From NCBI GenBank assembly GCA_025738555.1, contig JAOVFP010000007.1:2666001-2730000 (forward strand): 64,000 bases of DNA. Direction: 5' to 3'. The position numbers and the translations under genes were made by a program. The DNA comes from Cyathus striatus. Lineage: Eukaryota; Basidiomycota; Agaricomycetes; Agaricales; Nidulariaceae. The notes under the pieces are model-generated. The model had not been told where the DNA came from. It saw only the letters and a list, made by a program, of their open reading frames with translations, and made no database searches. This document shows, piece by piece, positions 45,212-57,486 of the stretch (position 1 is its first letter; each line of letters opens with the position of its first letter).

Positions 45212-47362
45212 AACGAGGATGAGTGCAGGTTAAGCTATGGAAATTCGTATCCAGCCGTGCTACATATATAACCGACCATTATTCAGCTCACCCAAAAGAT
45301 ACGATATCACCATCAAGTTTGTGATAATCAATCTATACAGTTCGAATCTTTGATATATCGTACTTCATTATCATGCTGCATGGGGAAAGTGTGAATGTAT
45401 ACAGATTATGTACATTAGATGATACTTATCCAATGGATCTACTGTGGAGGAAGATAAAAGCTTGGGGGAATCTTCATGGTAAAGAAATGGTGCGAGTGGT
45501 TGGACGTCCATCCTTCCTTTAGATCCAGTGAGGTACGGATTAAATGAAAACGAGTGAAAACCGCATTTTGCGGTGCAGGCAGAACGCCTGCTCCGCAGTA
45601 ACGTCAAGTTATAATGACACATCTACAGATGTTGGTAAGGGCATCAAAATGTTTACATAAGTATAAAATGCACATCGGTACTCGTTGGAGAACTTCGTGT
45701 GTTCAATTAATTTCGCAAAGAACTATTGCTCTCAGACTTGCTTCTACTTGTAAGTTATTGGTAAGCACTATATAGAGGTGAAAATTGGGTGACAATGAAC
45801 AGAAGCTGGCGGAGGGTATAGTTTTTCACGGTAGAATCCCTTCGCTATTCAAGGATCTTGTTAAGTTCCTCAAAGTGACTTCGAATCTTTACCGTTTCAA
45901 TCCTTCTTATTACCGGTTCAATGATCAATATCATGTTAATCGGAGGAATCAAATCCACTAGGCGATATGTATCACAGATATCCATCATTAAGAGAGATAA
46001 AAATTTCCTCTATATCTTACCCAAGGTACATGTAGATAAAATTTTGAGATGACGTCAATGAAGAGTACAGTGAGCAAAATATTCATAAAATTGTGGGACA
46101 CTTTAAGACAGCTAACTGCATTCAAAACGACTTTGATCTAGTTCAAAATGGTTGGTTATGTAGGTAACTACTTCATTTGGAACCAATGATATCCTAAAAT
46201 TTGGTGAAGACCGCTCAAATGTAACACAGCCTACGGGTAATTACTGGTCACTGGAGATCAGTACTCAACTTCATAGGTGGATGATTTTGATCTAGACAAG
46301 CGGGGAGGAGTTTGGGAGGAAGTGAGATACCGAGGGCTGATGAACTAAAATAACTACTGATTGCGAGTCTTACAATAAGTAACAAGTACATCTGAAATAC
46401 TAAGTTAATTCATCAAACTTTGCAGTGCTCTCATCACACTTTGCTTCTAGTGGGATATGCATATATTAAATGTTGTAAAGAAAAGTGTAGTACTGAGCAC
46501 AGGATAAGAAAAGAGGAGAAAGTATAGCACATACAGGTATTACAAGCAAAGGTGCATCAAAACCTGACACCACTGGAAAAACTAGACAGCATGGAGAAAA
46601 AGCTACCAGGTGTCATGTGATGTTGCTGATATTGTGGTGTGGGAATGGAAGTATGGGGAATATTCTGAGTTGATTTAAATTTTAAAGGGTTTGGTTGAAG
46701 GGTTCCCCTCCTTTCTTAGTAATTACAACAACACTGAGTTTCAGGGACAGTCTTCCACATCTTATCTCCTATACAGAACTGGGGGGCAGCTCCTTTTGTT
46801 CACCACCTTCCAGTTTTCCTATCTCTCTTATTCTCTCATCACCTCTACCATCCCCTCTCTTCATGAACTGTCCACAAGCACCACTTGCTCATGCCCCAAC
46901 ACCTTCATCTCCCTCCTCCAAACCTGAAGCAAAACTCCAATGCCCATGTAAGTACTTCTTCCTCATTTTGGCCCATCTCTCCTGAGTTGTGGCTATCATC
47001 TTGATCAATTGCTGTTGGCATGCTGCAGAGGTGTGCTATGTTTCACCACCAGGAGCTTGATTGATTGCAATTTGAGTTGGCACAATCAATAAATCACTAT
47101 AAAATCAATTAGAAGTATGTAGGTAGAAATCATTGAATATATAGTTGGAATCTATTATGCAAAGTGTGAAATCATTCAATAAATGGAATCAATAGCATGT
47201 CTGAATTGAAATCAATACTGTATCTGAATCAATAAAAATGAAATCAATAGAAAATGTAATATAATCCCTTCAAATAAATGATCCCCAATGACAATATCCA
47301 CAGGCTATTCAGTCTTGTATAGGTAACACACTTCACTGTATTTAATCTCTATTTCACTACTG
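45212..47362. other. gene-poor region with repeat fragments
   Basis: No gene was recognised. Minus strand 45574-45592 carries GAGCAGGCGTTCTGCCTGC, the same end-like palindrome as the insertion at 7245. Positions 47080-47280 are crowded with AAATCAAT and GAATCAATA words, like a subterminal repeat region of a further DNA transposon. Short open frames at 46690-46985 are CT-rich and unconvincing. Confidence 0.45.
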
Positions 47363-47592
47363 TAATGATTTAACACGTATATATCTACTTGGACTGGTTA
47401 TTAATGCATATGGTATTTATATGGATGGTATATGGTTCTGGGATTCGTTATATCTGACTTATGTCTCACAACACGAACTTTCGGTACGAGGGAGAAAGAT
47501 AAGAAGCGTTGAGGGTAAAATATATTTACGACTAAGCTTCCGCTGCAGAGTGAAATTATGATTGTAATAATATTGCATGATCTACCTGAATG
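47363..47592 (+). repeat. duplicated segment (copy 2 of 2)
   Basis: Contiguous match to 26693-26817 plus 26930-27041. It is followed at once by the LTR piece that in the first locus lies 1.26 kb further on (28306). Confidence 0.9.
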
Positions 47593-47593
47593 A

Positions 47594-47825
47594 ATTATAT
47601 AAGCATCATCAGAATACTGCATGATATTCTATTGTAATACATTTCTACTCTATTGTACTGTATTGTTGCGTCACTATATATTCAATCTGCCTGGTATATA
47701 AACCTGAGCACAGCCACATAATAATAGATCTGCTCTCTCTCGTCTCCCTCCTACCATCATCTCTCTCTGAGTAACGCTAACCTCTGCGTGCCTCTATTTG
47801 CTAATATTTCTCTTTATTTCCAACA
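47594..47825 (+). mobile_element. 5'-truncated copia LTR
   Basis: It matches the 3' two thirds of the solo LTR at 11287-11590 (GTACTGTAT, CTGGTATATAAACCTG, ...TTTCCAACA) and ends with a proper LTR terminus at 47825. The first hundred or so bases are missing. It lies one base before the start codon of the next gene and contributes its only visible TATA-like box (GGTATATAAACC, near 47693). Confidence 0.85.
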
Positions 47826-47826
47826 T

Positions 47827-49652
47827 ATGAAAATATTGGCAAGACGGTGTTTTTCGCAGCCGGCGCTTGTTACCATCGTCTTCATTGTCTTAATACTGCT
47901 TGTTGGCTCGGTATTGTACATTGAAGTTGCGCTGTCGACATATGTCCCTTCCTCTCCTCGTGGATTAGAAGTCGAATTCAGCGCATACCGGTACGCTCCA
48001 GCTTGGATAATGAAGTATTTCCCCCCTCCCTCAGCATCAAAAGAGTGGGAAGCTTATCACCAATGGAATGATCAGACATTTTTGGAATTGCATGCCTGTA
48101 TCGCAGGAAAAAATTGTGGGGCTAATCAGCTTAAAATAGCTGTCCTTGGATCAGATTATTTCGAAGAGAGGATTGTAAGAGGTCAGGGAGCGGGCGAGGG
48201 GATATGGTGAGTTCAATGTTCACTTCCTTTCACTCGAAGACTGTATTCAAACGAATGCTTACAGGGGACAATCAATGGTAGGGAGTGTTTTAATAGACCA
48301 CAAAAAAGTTGTTAATCGTGCTTGACACAGTACAACACCCTTCGCAACCTTGGATACACAACCTTCTTTGCCAACAACTGGAGTAAGCAAATTATTGTTC
48401 GAATGAGATCCCAGTATTGACTGAAGCCGCTAGATGAGGCATTGGCGTTATACAAAAAAATGCCAGATCTGATAAAAGTGGTCATCTTATTAACTCCAGT
48501 AGAATGCCAAGACAACCCGGCATGTGTGAAAGGACCCGAAAACCCATCAGGGATCCCTGCTTGGAAAATATTCGAATTTTCATATTGGCCTACCGATTCT
48601 TATGAAATACACTCAAGGCTAAGGGGTAAATGGATTATCACGTCTCATCCTGATATTTTCCGGGAAGAGAAAGGAGAGGAAAGTCCATATCAGTATATTG
48701 GGTACCTCCTTCAAAATCGTGGTTACATATATACTATCTGACACCATTAACAGGTTTTCAATCGAAGAGCAATGTCGCCAGCATCCGGTTATTCCTCTTT
48801 CCCAGCGGAAAGATCAGATTTGGTTGTTTATGAAGGAGATTCGTTATGTATATGACCCTTGGTTCTGTTTGGAAAGACCTTGGTTCAGTAAACTTGTGGA
48901 AGAGACCGACTTGAAGGTTGTCGGAGGATGGAAAGTCATTCCCGATGATCCAGTTCTGGGAGAAACGCCGGATATTGAAGATCGGGAACACGGGATTGTT
49001 AACTTAGGACTCCAGGATCATCCGGGGTTCATTCAAGAAGTCAGAAATAGCAAAGTTATGCTTGCCGTGGGAAATCCATCTTGGAGCCCTACACCTTGGG
49101 AAGCTTTATGCCACGGAGTACCCTTTATTCATCCGGTAAACCACTAGCTTTCGCATGAGAGTTATACACAAACTTAACCTGTCGTTGTATAGATTCGAAA
49201 TTTTGACAGGAATGATCCATGGAATAGACAAAAGTGGGACGTACAACACCCCGTTTTGAAAATGTTCCATGAGCCATATGTCTATCATGTCCACAAGGGC
49301 AATTACACCGAATTAATTGATGCAGTTAGGAAAGCTACAACCACACCAATAGATAGGTGAGAAAGACTCAGCAGTTAGGATTTTCTGGCAGCGATTGATC
49401 ACAGAGATGTAGCATTATACCTGACTTCATGACTGAAACGGCTTTCCGTAAGAGGATAAAGGACTTCATGGAGACAGACTGGCGATCATTAGCTGTAGAG
49501 TGGCTGGAGGAGAGAAAAGCAGCAAATGACTATTCTTATGTATGTTCGACAGATGGCTGGTTTATAGTTTGCAATTACTTACTGACTATTGCAGATATTC
49601 GAACTATGAAGATTGCCAGAGATGGTGAACGCTGTATATTATTGGATAAGTA
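47827..49652 (+). CDS. GT18 (MGAT5-like) glycosyltransferase, probable
   Basis: The ATG at 47827 begins a short basic N-terminus and one transmembrane helix (LVTIVFIVLILLVGSVLYI), a Golgi-type signal anchor. Exons fit 47827-48206, 48265 onward, about 48426-48701, 48754-49135, 49193-49356 and 49413 onward. Recognisable blocks are LGYTTFFANNW, VVILLTPVECQDNP, KDQIWLFMKEIRYVYDPWF and AVGNPSWSPTPWEALCHGVPFIHP. Further on are the matching DPWNRQKWDVQHPVLK and YVYHVHKGNY. The last two sets fit the nucleotide-sugar-binding lobe of family 18 N-acetylglucosaminyltransferases in fungi. A TGA near 48322 and a frame change before LRNLGY mean either an unusual tiny intron or a frameshift, so it may be a young pseudogene. 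The end is uncertain: a late intron would give a stop near 49606. Confidence 0.6.
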
Positions 49653-50300
49653 AGAACAATGTTTCAGTGCATGCTCCATTCATAAGTTTACGCTTCTCCC
49701 CCCTTACACGTGAACTTTCAGCTCATTATTTTTTCGAATTTTAGATGAGAATGCCACAGATCATTTCGTGTGAATTTTATGTGAGTTTCGTATGAACTTC
49801 ACATAAAGTAGGTAAAAGGGCCACATAAGTCTCAGGAGATATTCAGGTGAACCTTTTCACATTCCGCTACATACGTAGATCCACTGTAATTCGCATGAAG
49901 TGCGAAATATATGTTACTCTTACTATATTATAGAAATAAATCGTACTCACCAATGTTCGAGCTTTTGTTATTGTAGAGAGTATTTTATTTGGCTGAAGTA
50001 ACCTTTCGCTCGGGTCTTCTTGTTAGAATTGCGGTTGAATCTTCTCCGCCCTATGGATTCTCTCAGAAGACGATCTTGGGAGAAACTGCCACGAACGTAG
50101 TGATAACTTCTTCAGCTCTATATAATACGATACAAGTATGCTACTTCACAGAGGTACAAGAAAACCTGAACGATACGCTCAGTGAGCAAGGGTTGAGAGA
50201 ACTACGTAGGCACCTTACCTCTTATCGACATCTATAGTCTGATCCAAATCTGACCAATCTAACACTATCCTAGAATCTGTTATGACCCTTCTTTAAACAC
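49653..50300. other. intergenic, one small unrecognised open frame
   Basis: An 82-codon frame at 49989-50237 (MAEVTFRSGLLVRIAVESS...) has no recognisable domain. Positions 49720-49900 hold short repeats of GTGAACTTT and TTCACATRAA. Confidence 0.35.
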
Positions 50301-53021
50301 CCCTTGAGCCCTGCCATATATATGAATCACTAAGAGGAGAGGAGTGGTTAGAGAACCACGTTACAGCGATGGCGAATCCGATGAGAGTTTGGAAGTTGTT
50401 TGGAAGCGAGCAAGTCCGGCCCGCGACGAAAATCACACGCTCGGCAACGCCCGCCTGCAAATGCCGCCTCCTCCCTTCCTCTGCTCCGTCTATTCGTTCT
50501 CTCACCACGATTCACCCTGCTTTTCTCTACTTTCTTTCTCCCTAGCTCTGGGCGTCGTACTCTAACTGTTTTCATATTCAAGAATAAATGTTGCAACAAC
50601 AGATCATACGCATACCAAACGCCTGCGTAACGCGAATGCATGAATCACACTGAGATGGATACTTGGAAGCTGTGGATTTGTTTAAACGAGCGGTGCGTGC
50701 ATTTTTTTATCACTCTCCCGCTTATACTGATATGAATTTGTGCGTTCTCCGTCATATGACAGCAACGCGATATATCCTCCTTCCTTCCTCCCAAGCTCAA
50801 CTGCCACTGCCGTACGTCCTTCCTCCTTCCTCCTCCCTTCCACCTCTCCGACATTTTCCCCTACTCCTCTCTTCCTCGATTGAAATCACGCTCACACGCT
50901 TCACGTACAGATCTCACAATCCGACTGATCCATCCCCGTATTCGATCCCTCTGTAGAAGGCAACAACGCACCTTCAAGCCCATACCCACTTGTCTCTCTA
51001 GCCATCAACACCACCTTAGAACGCACCAGCTACTTCATGAAGAGCCCCCTTCACGCGACGGGACGCACCCGATAGTCCATACCACCCACCTAGTTCCTGG
51101 TCAACGACACTTCACACACCTACAACCCTCGTTTCTATGCCCAGTACCGAGTTGGCTTGTCCCCTACTACGGCGGAAGAGTCCGCTTGCGGGGCCCGCTA
51201 GTGCAGCTGCGAGGTGGGGTATAGTGAGGGATGTCGTTCATGAGGTCAGAGGAAGGAGCTGTCGTGGATTTAACGTACTGGGAGGGGATACGATCCCCCT
51301 TCACAGGTGTCGCATCGTTCGATTGGTAAACCAAGGAGCAGGAGTCAGAACGGGGAACTGATGCATTTGACGAGGGTAATCGCGCGAACCGCCAGAGGAA
51401 TTGGAAGGAAGGGTACGTTGCAATTCCCCTACCACCGTGTTCAATCATGCTCACAGTGCTGTCTGTCAGCTCTCTCGAATTCCAACGCACAATGTCCCCG
51501 TAGCCAGAGGGGAGGGGGGCATCACAGTACATCTTGCGACCTCCGCCTCTCACCACCCCTACAATTTCCCACATAAGGAACGCTCTACCAGTCCAATCTC
51601 CTGCCCTCAAACTTCTACCACTCCTCACTCCCTCGATTGCAATAACATTAAATCGCTTCGCAGATCTTAATAAGCACCCGGCGGCACAGCTCTCCAGGCC
51701 GGCTGGCCCAACCTCGCAGGAGGCAACGGTGTAGCTCCTAGCCTATACGCACCACACCGTTCCCGAAAAGCCCCTGTTTCGCCCTGTCACTCATCTATCT
51801 CCTATCCAACGCTATTACACGCCAACCAGTCCAACGATACGAATATAACCCCCCTCATATCTGCTCCCTCGCTATTACATTCGAATTCGGCACCTGGTCT
51901 GGGTTGGTTGGTTCCTCCTCTGCAGCGGAATTCGTTTGCGGGGTTTGCGGGTGCTGGAATGAGGTTGGGTGAGAGTCCATGGGGTTAGAGTAGATGGGGG
52001 AGTCGTCTTGGGTGCAGTGTGCTTCTACTGAAGGGGGAGGGGGAGGGGAAGAACTCTATAGTTCCATCAACGCACCGCGGAGTCCAATTCGGAAAAGGCA
52101 CAGGCATGTTCAGTGACGGCAGCCTTGACAAACGTCCAAGAGACTAACGTGGAGAATACATCGCACTCTCTTTACGCGCCCACTTTCGGTTTCCCCTCCG
52201 CCCTCGCTGACGAACACGCTCGATATCGCTAACGTATCGAGAATCCAAAACATAACATATCCCCTCATATACATGTGAATGCACGCGCTCTTCTCCGTCT
52301 TCCCTAGCCTACCCATACGCACCTCAACTCCAGTGAAATCACATTACATAACCTCGCCTAGGATGTCGACACAACGGGCTCAAAGAACCGATTAGGCAGG
52401 GCTGTTTTTACACGGATGCATGGGAGGAGGGTGAATGAGACTGTTATGTGTGTGAGGGAGAGGGGGTTAGGGCGAGGAATGTGTGTTAGTGGGAGCTTTA
52501 GTAGGATGTAGGCTGCGGGAGTTGAGGATGTTTATAGAAGGGGTGAGGACGTTTCGTCGTCGGTTGGGAATATCTCGGAGCAACAGGGTAATGGGGATCT
52601 GTGCGCTTTATGATGTCACGTGACCTCAAATTTCAATCGAAGTTTTGCCGTACGTCTCTCTCTTTTATTCTATCCTTTTCGTTCTGAGCGGATCTTTTTC
52701 ACTGAAGTTCTTCATAATTTTATAGTACCGCTGTATTTTGATACGATAACGCGTTGGGAACCTTAGATCGACTTCAAAGGGATCCTGAATGTATGATGTA
52801 CCTGAGGCAAACCGTATGTCCTAGTTATATCTACATCGTTTTGTTCTGTGGACTATTGGTTTATTATAGCCAGTCGATTCTACTTCGTATTTAATTGCGT
52901 CGGGTGCATGACGCAGTTCATGGAATATATATATATCTTGTCGATTCAAGTGCCATCATGGGCTAAGGATCCAATGTAACGAAACCTTACATACAACACC
53001 TACTGGACGGTAATTAAGGTA
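50301..53021. other. CpG-rich host region with decayed repeated units
   Basis: No intact gene is recognised. Two stretches about 750 bp apart share CTCGATTG(A/C)AAT(C/A)AC ... CGCTTC ... CAGATCT (50875-50915 and 51629-51666). Each is followed by a similar segment (AGTCCGCTTGCGGGGCCCGC near 51179; ATTCGTTTGCGGGGTTTGCG near 51931), so at least two diverged tandem copies of one sequence exist. A frame near 51225-51420 (EEGAVVDLTYWEGIRSPFTG) looks coding but is unknown to me. Confidence 0.4.
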
Positions 53022-54300
53022 TCAATCAGTCTCATCTGGATGTACGACAAGTTTGCCTGCGGAGACTTGATCATTCTCGAGACGCTTCAACCCTTCCACA
53101 ATACCACGAAGCCCGTTAGGAAGTACTTCCACCCTGTTAGGCTACAAAATACATTAATCACTCACCATCACCCCCAACATAAAATCAAGAAACTCACAAC
53201 AATCGCTCCGGATTCCAATAACGAAGTTATCATCCCATATACCTCTTTAATCAATTGTGCATTCTCAGGAGGTGCGAGAGGGTAAGCAGAAGCGTGGATA
53301 ACCGTCTTTCCACTGCCTTCACTCTCATTTACTTTCAACCCAGGAATAACAACGGTAATTTTTCCACCATTTGCAAGAAGATCATACCCCACTTGTGACG
53401 TTTCTTCAGATGAAATAGCATCGTATACGAGCGTGATTGGTTTCTCAGTGATTTTCGCGACTTCTGATGAGATAGAGGACAATGGAAGAGTGCGATCGAT
53501 GAGATGTGTTGCTCCAAGGGGCTTTAGAGTCGACTCGTGCTTCAGGGAAGCAGTGGTAATTATCGGTGAGAATCCAGAGAACTTCGCAAGCTGGATTGCT
53601 GATCAAAGATAATTAATTAGAACCCCAAAAGATCTTGCAGATTGACGAAGCCATCATGCTTACCAATCTGTCCCACTGAACTTGCGCCTCCGAAGATGAC
53701 GATTGGAGTGTTTTCATATTTCCCTTTAGGCGAATCATGGAGAGATGTTGGGCCAGAAAGTCCTAGTCCAAGAGGCACTTTATTATACAACCCTGTCCAC
53801 GCAGTGAATAAGACTAGAGGGATGGTGGCAATTTGATCATAGGACCACCCAGCTGGAATCTATTTATTTCACATCAGGTCGGTGGATACATAGATAAATA
53901 AGAGTTACAGCTGACCTTAGCAGTTCTATCCGCAGGAGATGTCGTATACTGTTGAAATCCATTGTTACGGTCCGTGAAATTACCTTGGAAAAAGCTGTAG
54001 AGTTCGTGTAAATGAAACATTAACCTAAATAATGTGATATACTAACACTTTATCGCCTTTAGAAAAACCCTGAACACCTTCTCCTACTTCCACAACGTCT
54101 CCTGCGATGTCCAGTCCAAGTATTGCTGGAAATGTGACAAACCCATAGTCGTTTTTCTGAAGTTTCCAGTCAATTGGGTTAAGGGCGGCTGCCTTGGTCT
54201 TCGCGGGGAGCTCTCCGGAAGCTGGTTTATAAATTTCAGTCGTCCGAAGTACGAAGGCGCCGCCTACGCCTTCTAGGAAGATAGCTTTCTGCTGAGACAT
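53022..54300 (-). CDS. zinc-independent MDR oxidoreductase (enoyl/quinone reductase type)
   Basis: Minus strand, five exons, from ATG at 54300 to TGA at 53022-53024, all joined at GT-AG sites with no stops. The N-terminal GroES-like domain has KTKAAALNPIDWKLQKND, FPAILGLDIAGDVVEVGEGV and FSKGDKV. The middle has IPAGWSYDQIATIPLVLFTAWTGLY. The Rossmann motif GGASSVGQIAIQLAK spans the exon 3/4 junction and binds NAD(P)H. SLKHESTLKPLGATHLIDR and ITLVYDAISS follow. The C-terminus is RVEVLPNGLRGIVEGLKRLE. No structural or catalytic zinc cysteines are present, which fits the zinc-independent alcohol dehydrogenase / trans-enoyl reductase group of fungi. The substrate is unknown. Length is normal for the family. 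Confidence 0.88.
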
Positions 54301-54359
54301 GTTGGTATGGGTGGGAGATGTGTTAAATTATTTAAGGATACCATGATTTCCTCCCGTAT

Positions 54360-54372
54360 GCTTTATATACGG
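54360..54372 (-). promoter_or_regulatory. TATA-like box of the MDR gene
   Basis: GTATATAAAG on the minus strand lies about 65 bp upstream of the start codon at 54300. No other promoter element was identified. Confidence 0.5.
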
Positions 54373-54811
54373 GCAGAAAAAAGATAAGATCTTATAAACA
54401 ATGTATCCCACGGCGTAAGTGATTCCTGGCGGCCTTCCGCCCGCTAAAATTTCCCATTACTAAACTTAAATGGCTCAACATACCTGAACAACAATAAAAT
54501 TAATGCATTAGTAGTCAGATAGCTCCTTGGCCGAAAGACTCTAATGATGATTGGTGTCCACAGTGCGGTATAGGTTAAGATGGATTGCTAGGGTAGAGGA
54601 ATTCGTTGTGTTTTTGTTGATATTATGAAAACTCTCAGCCTTTTAGTCAGAAACATAGTTTATTCTTAGACTAGCTGGCCTATATGTATCAGTGAGAATC
54701 ATGAGCGCTAACATTATGGTTTGCCAAATTTGACTCATCTGACCCAATGATTCGTTAATTGATGATCGTTGATCATATAAAAGGTAGGAGGATCTGACCC
54801 CTCCCTGTCCA
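54373..54811. other. divergent intergenic region
   Basis: It separates the minus-strand oxidoreductase from the plus-strand F-box gene. ATATAAAAGG at about 54776-54785 is a TATA-like box some 30 bp before the F-box start. The 20-bp region just upstream is repeated before the decayed paralogue (near 56268). Confidence 0.45.
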
Positions 54812-55756
54812 ATGTCGTTCTTCTTTCCCCCTGAAATTGAGGATGAAATATTTCAACACGTGGTCTGCACCCGTCCGTTCCATAGAGCAGACGCACACTT
54901 AGCTAGAGTGTCCAAACGGGCACAACTGTGGTAAGGTAAAATCCCTTTCATACGAGAGAGCCTGCTAAATGTTGGATAAAGTATAGAACCGCTCTTATAC
55001 AAAACTATTCAGTTCTATGGCGATAATGCAAGTCCCGGACACATTGACGAACACAAATTTGAAATAGCTCTCGAGTCCAAACCTAAAACATTCTTTCAAA
55101 AAAACGTCAAGAACGTTCTCTTCGCATTCGCGGTATCGATGGAGTTCGCCACGTCTCTACTTTCGATATGTACGGGAATTCAACACCTTTTTATTGAGAC
55201 AACTATCGACAAGTTATTTGCTCAAAATATTGCCACGTTACCACTGCTTCGCTCTCTTGATACTAATATCTACACACTGGACACGTTTGACACGTTTAAA
55301 TTAGGGCTGTCGCAAGTTAGCTACCTCTCACTTGGAGGTCTGACTTTCTATCAAGATGTCGATTACAACTACTTGGAAATGTTTCGATCGCTACCGGCAC
55401 TAACTCACCTCGTGATATTCGTCGGCATAGGCATCAAATACTTACCGAAAACCCTGCACTCGCTCAGTGACATTGAAAAGTTACAATCCATTGTGATCAT
55501 GCTTAATCATGATGTAGTGCCAGAGTTGATTAATGAATGGGAGGAAGTGGATACAAGGGTCATGGTTGCTTGTTTGAAGTCTGGGTCTTGTATAACGCAT
55601 TGGGAGGAGAGAGTGGATTATGGCGGGTCCATTGATTTTGAAGAAGGCTTTCGCTACGGAGGAGATCGCTGGAGCAGTGAAGATGAGGACTCTGATAATA
55701 ATGAAGATTCAGATCTGGGTGGGAATACGAATGAGGTCAGGAATGTTCTTGATTAA
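54812..55756 (+). CDS. F-box-like protein
   Basis: Two exons, 54812-54930 and 54982-55756, are joined by a 51-bp intron. The N-terminus FFPPEIEDEIFQHVVCTRPFHRADAHLARVSKRAQLW has the spacing of a fungal F-box (PPEIxxxIxxH ... L..VSK...LW), which would bind Skp1 in an SCF ubiquitin ligase. The rest resembles the leucine-containing ligand region of mushroom F-box proteins (LLYKTIQFYG, LPLLRSLDTNIYTL, SQVSYLSLGG, LPALTHLVIF). It ends in an acidic tail (SSEDEDSDNNEDSD). The frame is intact. It has a decayed tandem copy directly downstream. The F-box call rests on the N-terminal pattern only; the target is unknown. Confidence 0.7.
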
Positions 55757-56314
55757 TGTACCAGTACAGGTCTTATGCAACTACATTTCCCGTGTTAGAC
55801 GATACCCTGCTCTAGGGTTGTATAGGTCAATCAGTGCACCATGGAATCAAAACTAGATAAGAAGCACAGACACATTCAGCCCTCTGTATGTCTCTAGGAG
55901 GAACTAAAAGAACCAGTAGGCCAAGGGAGTTGGTTCACAGATGCTCTTAAAGGGAGAAACTTGATCGAGAGGCAACTCTTAAGTGCATGGAGGATCAATA
56001 GATACTTGGATGGGGTGATACTGCTCAGGGTCGTGGGATTGTAGGTGGGGGGCGTTGGAGGTAGAAAGGGCCGGTGCAGTTGTTTTGCTATCGATATGGG
56101 AGGGAATTGCCAGTGTTTGGACAGGCATGGGGGTGGAGGCTTTGCTGTAGTTAGTCCGGAAGCCATAGGCTGAAAGCTGAACTGTCTGTAGCCGAGATCA
56201 CGCTGACGGGTATCTCGTGATGTGATGGGTCCCCTGGAATCCTGGATCTGATTAGTGAGATTTAATCATATAAAAGATAAGAGAATGTGACACATCAGCA
56301 CTCAGCCCCATGCA
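55757..56314. other. spacer between tandem F-box copies
   Basis: No gene is seen. It presumably derives from the duplication, since the last 50 bp before 56315 resemble the sequence before 54812. Confidence 0.4.
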
Positions 56315-57486
56315 ATGTCATTCTACTTCCCCCCTGAAATTGAGGATGAAATATTTCAACACATGGTCTGTATTTGTCCATTCCATAGAGCAGATGCACA
56401 CCTAGCTAGAGTGTCCAAACAGGTGCAACTGTGGTAAGGTAGATTCCCAGTCATATGAGAGAGCCTGCTAAACATTAAATAAAGTATAGAGCCACTCTTA
56501 TACAGAACTATTCAGTTTTATGGTAATAATGCAAGACCTAGACACATTGATGAAGACAAATTTAAAATAGCTCTTGATTCCAAACACAAATCCTTCTTTC
56601 AAGAAAACATCAAGAACATTCTCTTTGCATACAATGTATTGATGGAGCTCACCATGTCTCCACTTTCTATCTGCAGGGGAACTCAACACATTTTTGTTGT
56701 GACAGATATGAGTGAGTCATTTGCTTGAAATATTCCCATGTTGCCACTTTGCTCTCTCATAGCCAATATCCACACACTGGATACATTTGACACATTTAAA
56801 TTAGGGCTGTCACAAGTTAGCTACCTCACACTTGGAGGTCAGCTTTACTATGATTACAATTACTGGAGACTTTTGACTGATTGTTTGGTGATTTTCAGCA
56901 TGACATGAAAGTTTTACTCATTGTTCTGTTCACTTCCCAGTTTTAAGTGTGACTGGAGTAAAATTTGTTCATATCTCATGGTGATCATGAAAAATTTCCA
57001 TAATCAAGGTAAATTTGGAAGGGAAATTAGACAATCATAATGTAACAGAGCACTTATATTTTGTAACAAATCATTGAAGTTTTATTAAAAAAAAAATTCA
57101 GTCTTTTAGTTTCACAGAACCTTTGTTCACAGCTGTCCATGGTGTGTGACAGCAGGACTAAATTGTTCTGTTTGGAGGCCCTGCATGATCCATGACCAAA
57201 CAATCAGTCAAAAGTCTCCAGTATCTGGAAAGATTTCAGTTGGTAGTACCAGCACTAACTCACCTCATGATACTCGCCAGCCAATACATCAGATGCTTAC
57301 TGTCCACCCTGCACTCACTCAAGGACATTAAAAAGCTACAATCCATTGTGATCATACTTGAAGATGATGGAGTGTCAGAGTTGATTAAGGAATGGGAGGA
57401 GGTGGACAAGAGGATCATGGTTTCTCCTTTGAAGTTTGTGTCCAATCCTGTAGCACATTGGGAAATGAGAATGGATTACAGCAGGT
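56315..57486 (+). pseudogene. decayed tandem copy of the F-box gene
   Basis: ATG at 56315; FPPEIEDEIFQHMVC ... VSKQVQLW, an intron at the same place, then PLLYRTIQFYG, KNILFAY, and so on, closely parallel to 54812-55756. It is broken by TGA at about 56728 and by a 359-bp MITE (56863-57221) inserted in the codons for DYNYLE. After the MITE, VPALTHLMIL ... KDIKKLQSIVIILEDDGVSELIKEWEEVDKR resumes. At 57487 the chromovirus LTR replaces the C-terminal end. CpG is depleted relative to the intact copy. Confidence 0.85.
56863..57221. mobile_element. 359-bp Tc1/mariner-type MITE
   Basis: Perfect 27-bp terminal inverted repeats (56863-56889 and 57195-57221, starting CTGGAGACTTTTGACTGATT) are flanked by TA on both sides (56861-56862 and 57222-57223). 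Removing it restores GATTACAATTATCTGGAA, which matches the intact paralogue's DYNYLE codons. The interior is non-coding. Confidence 0.95.
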
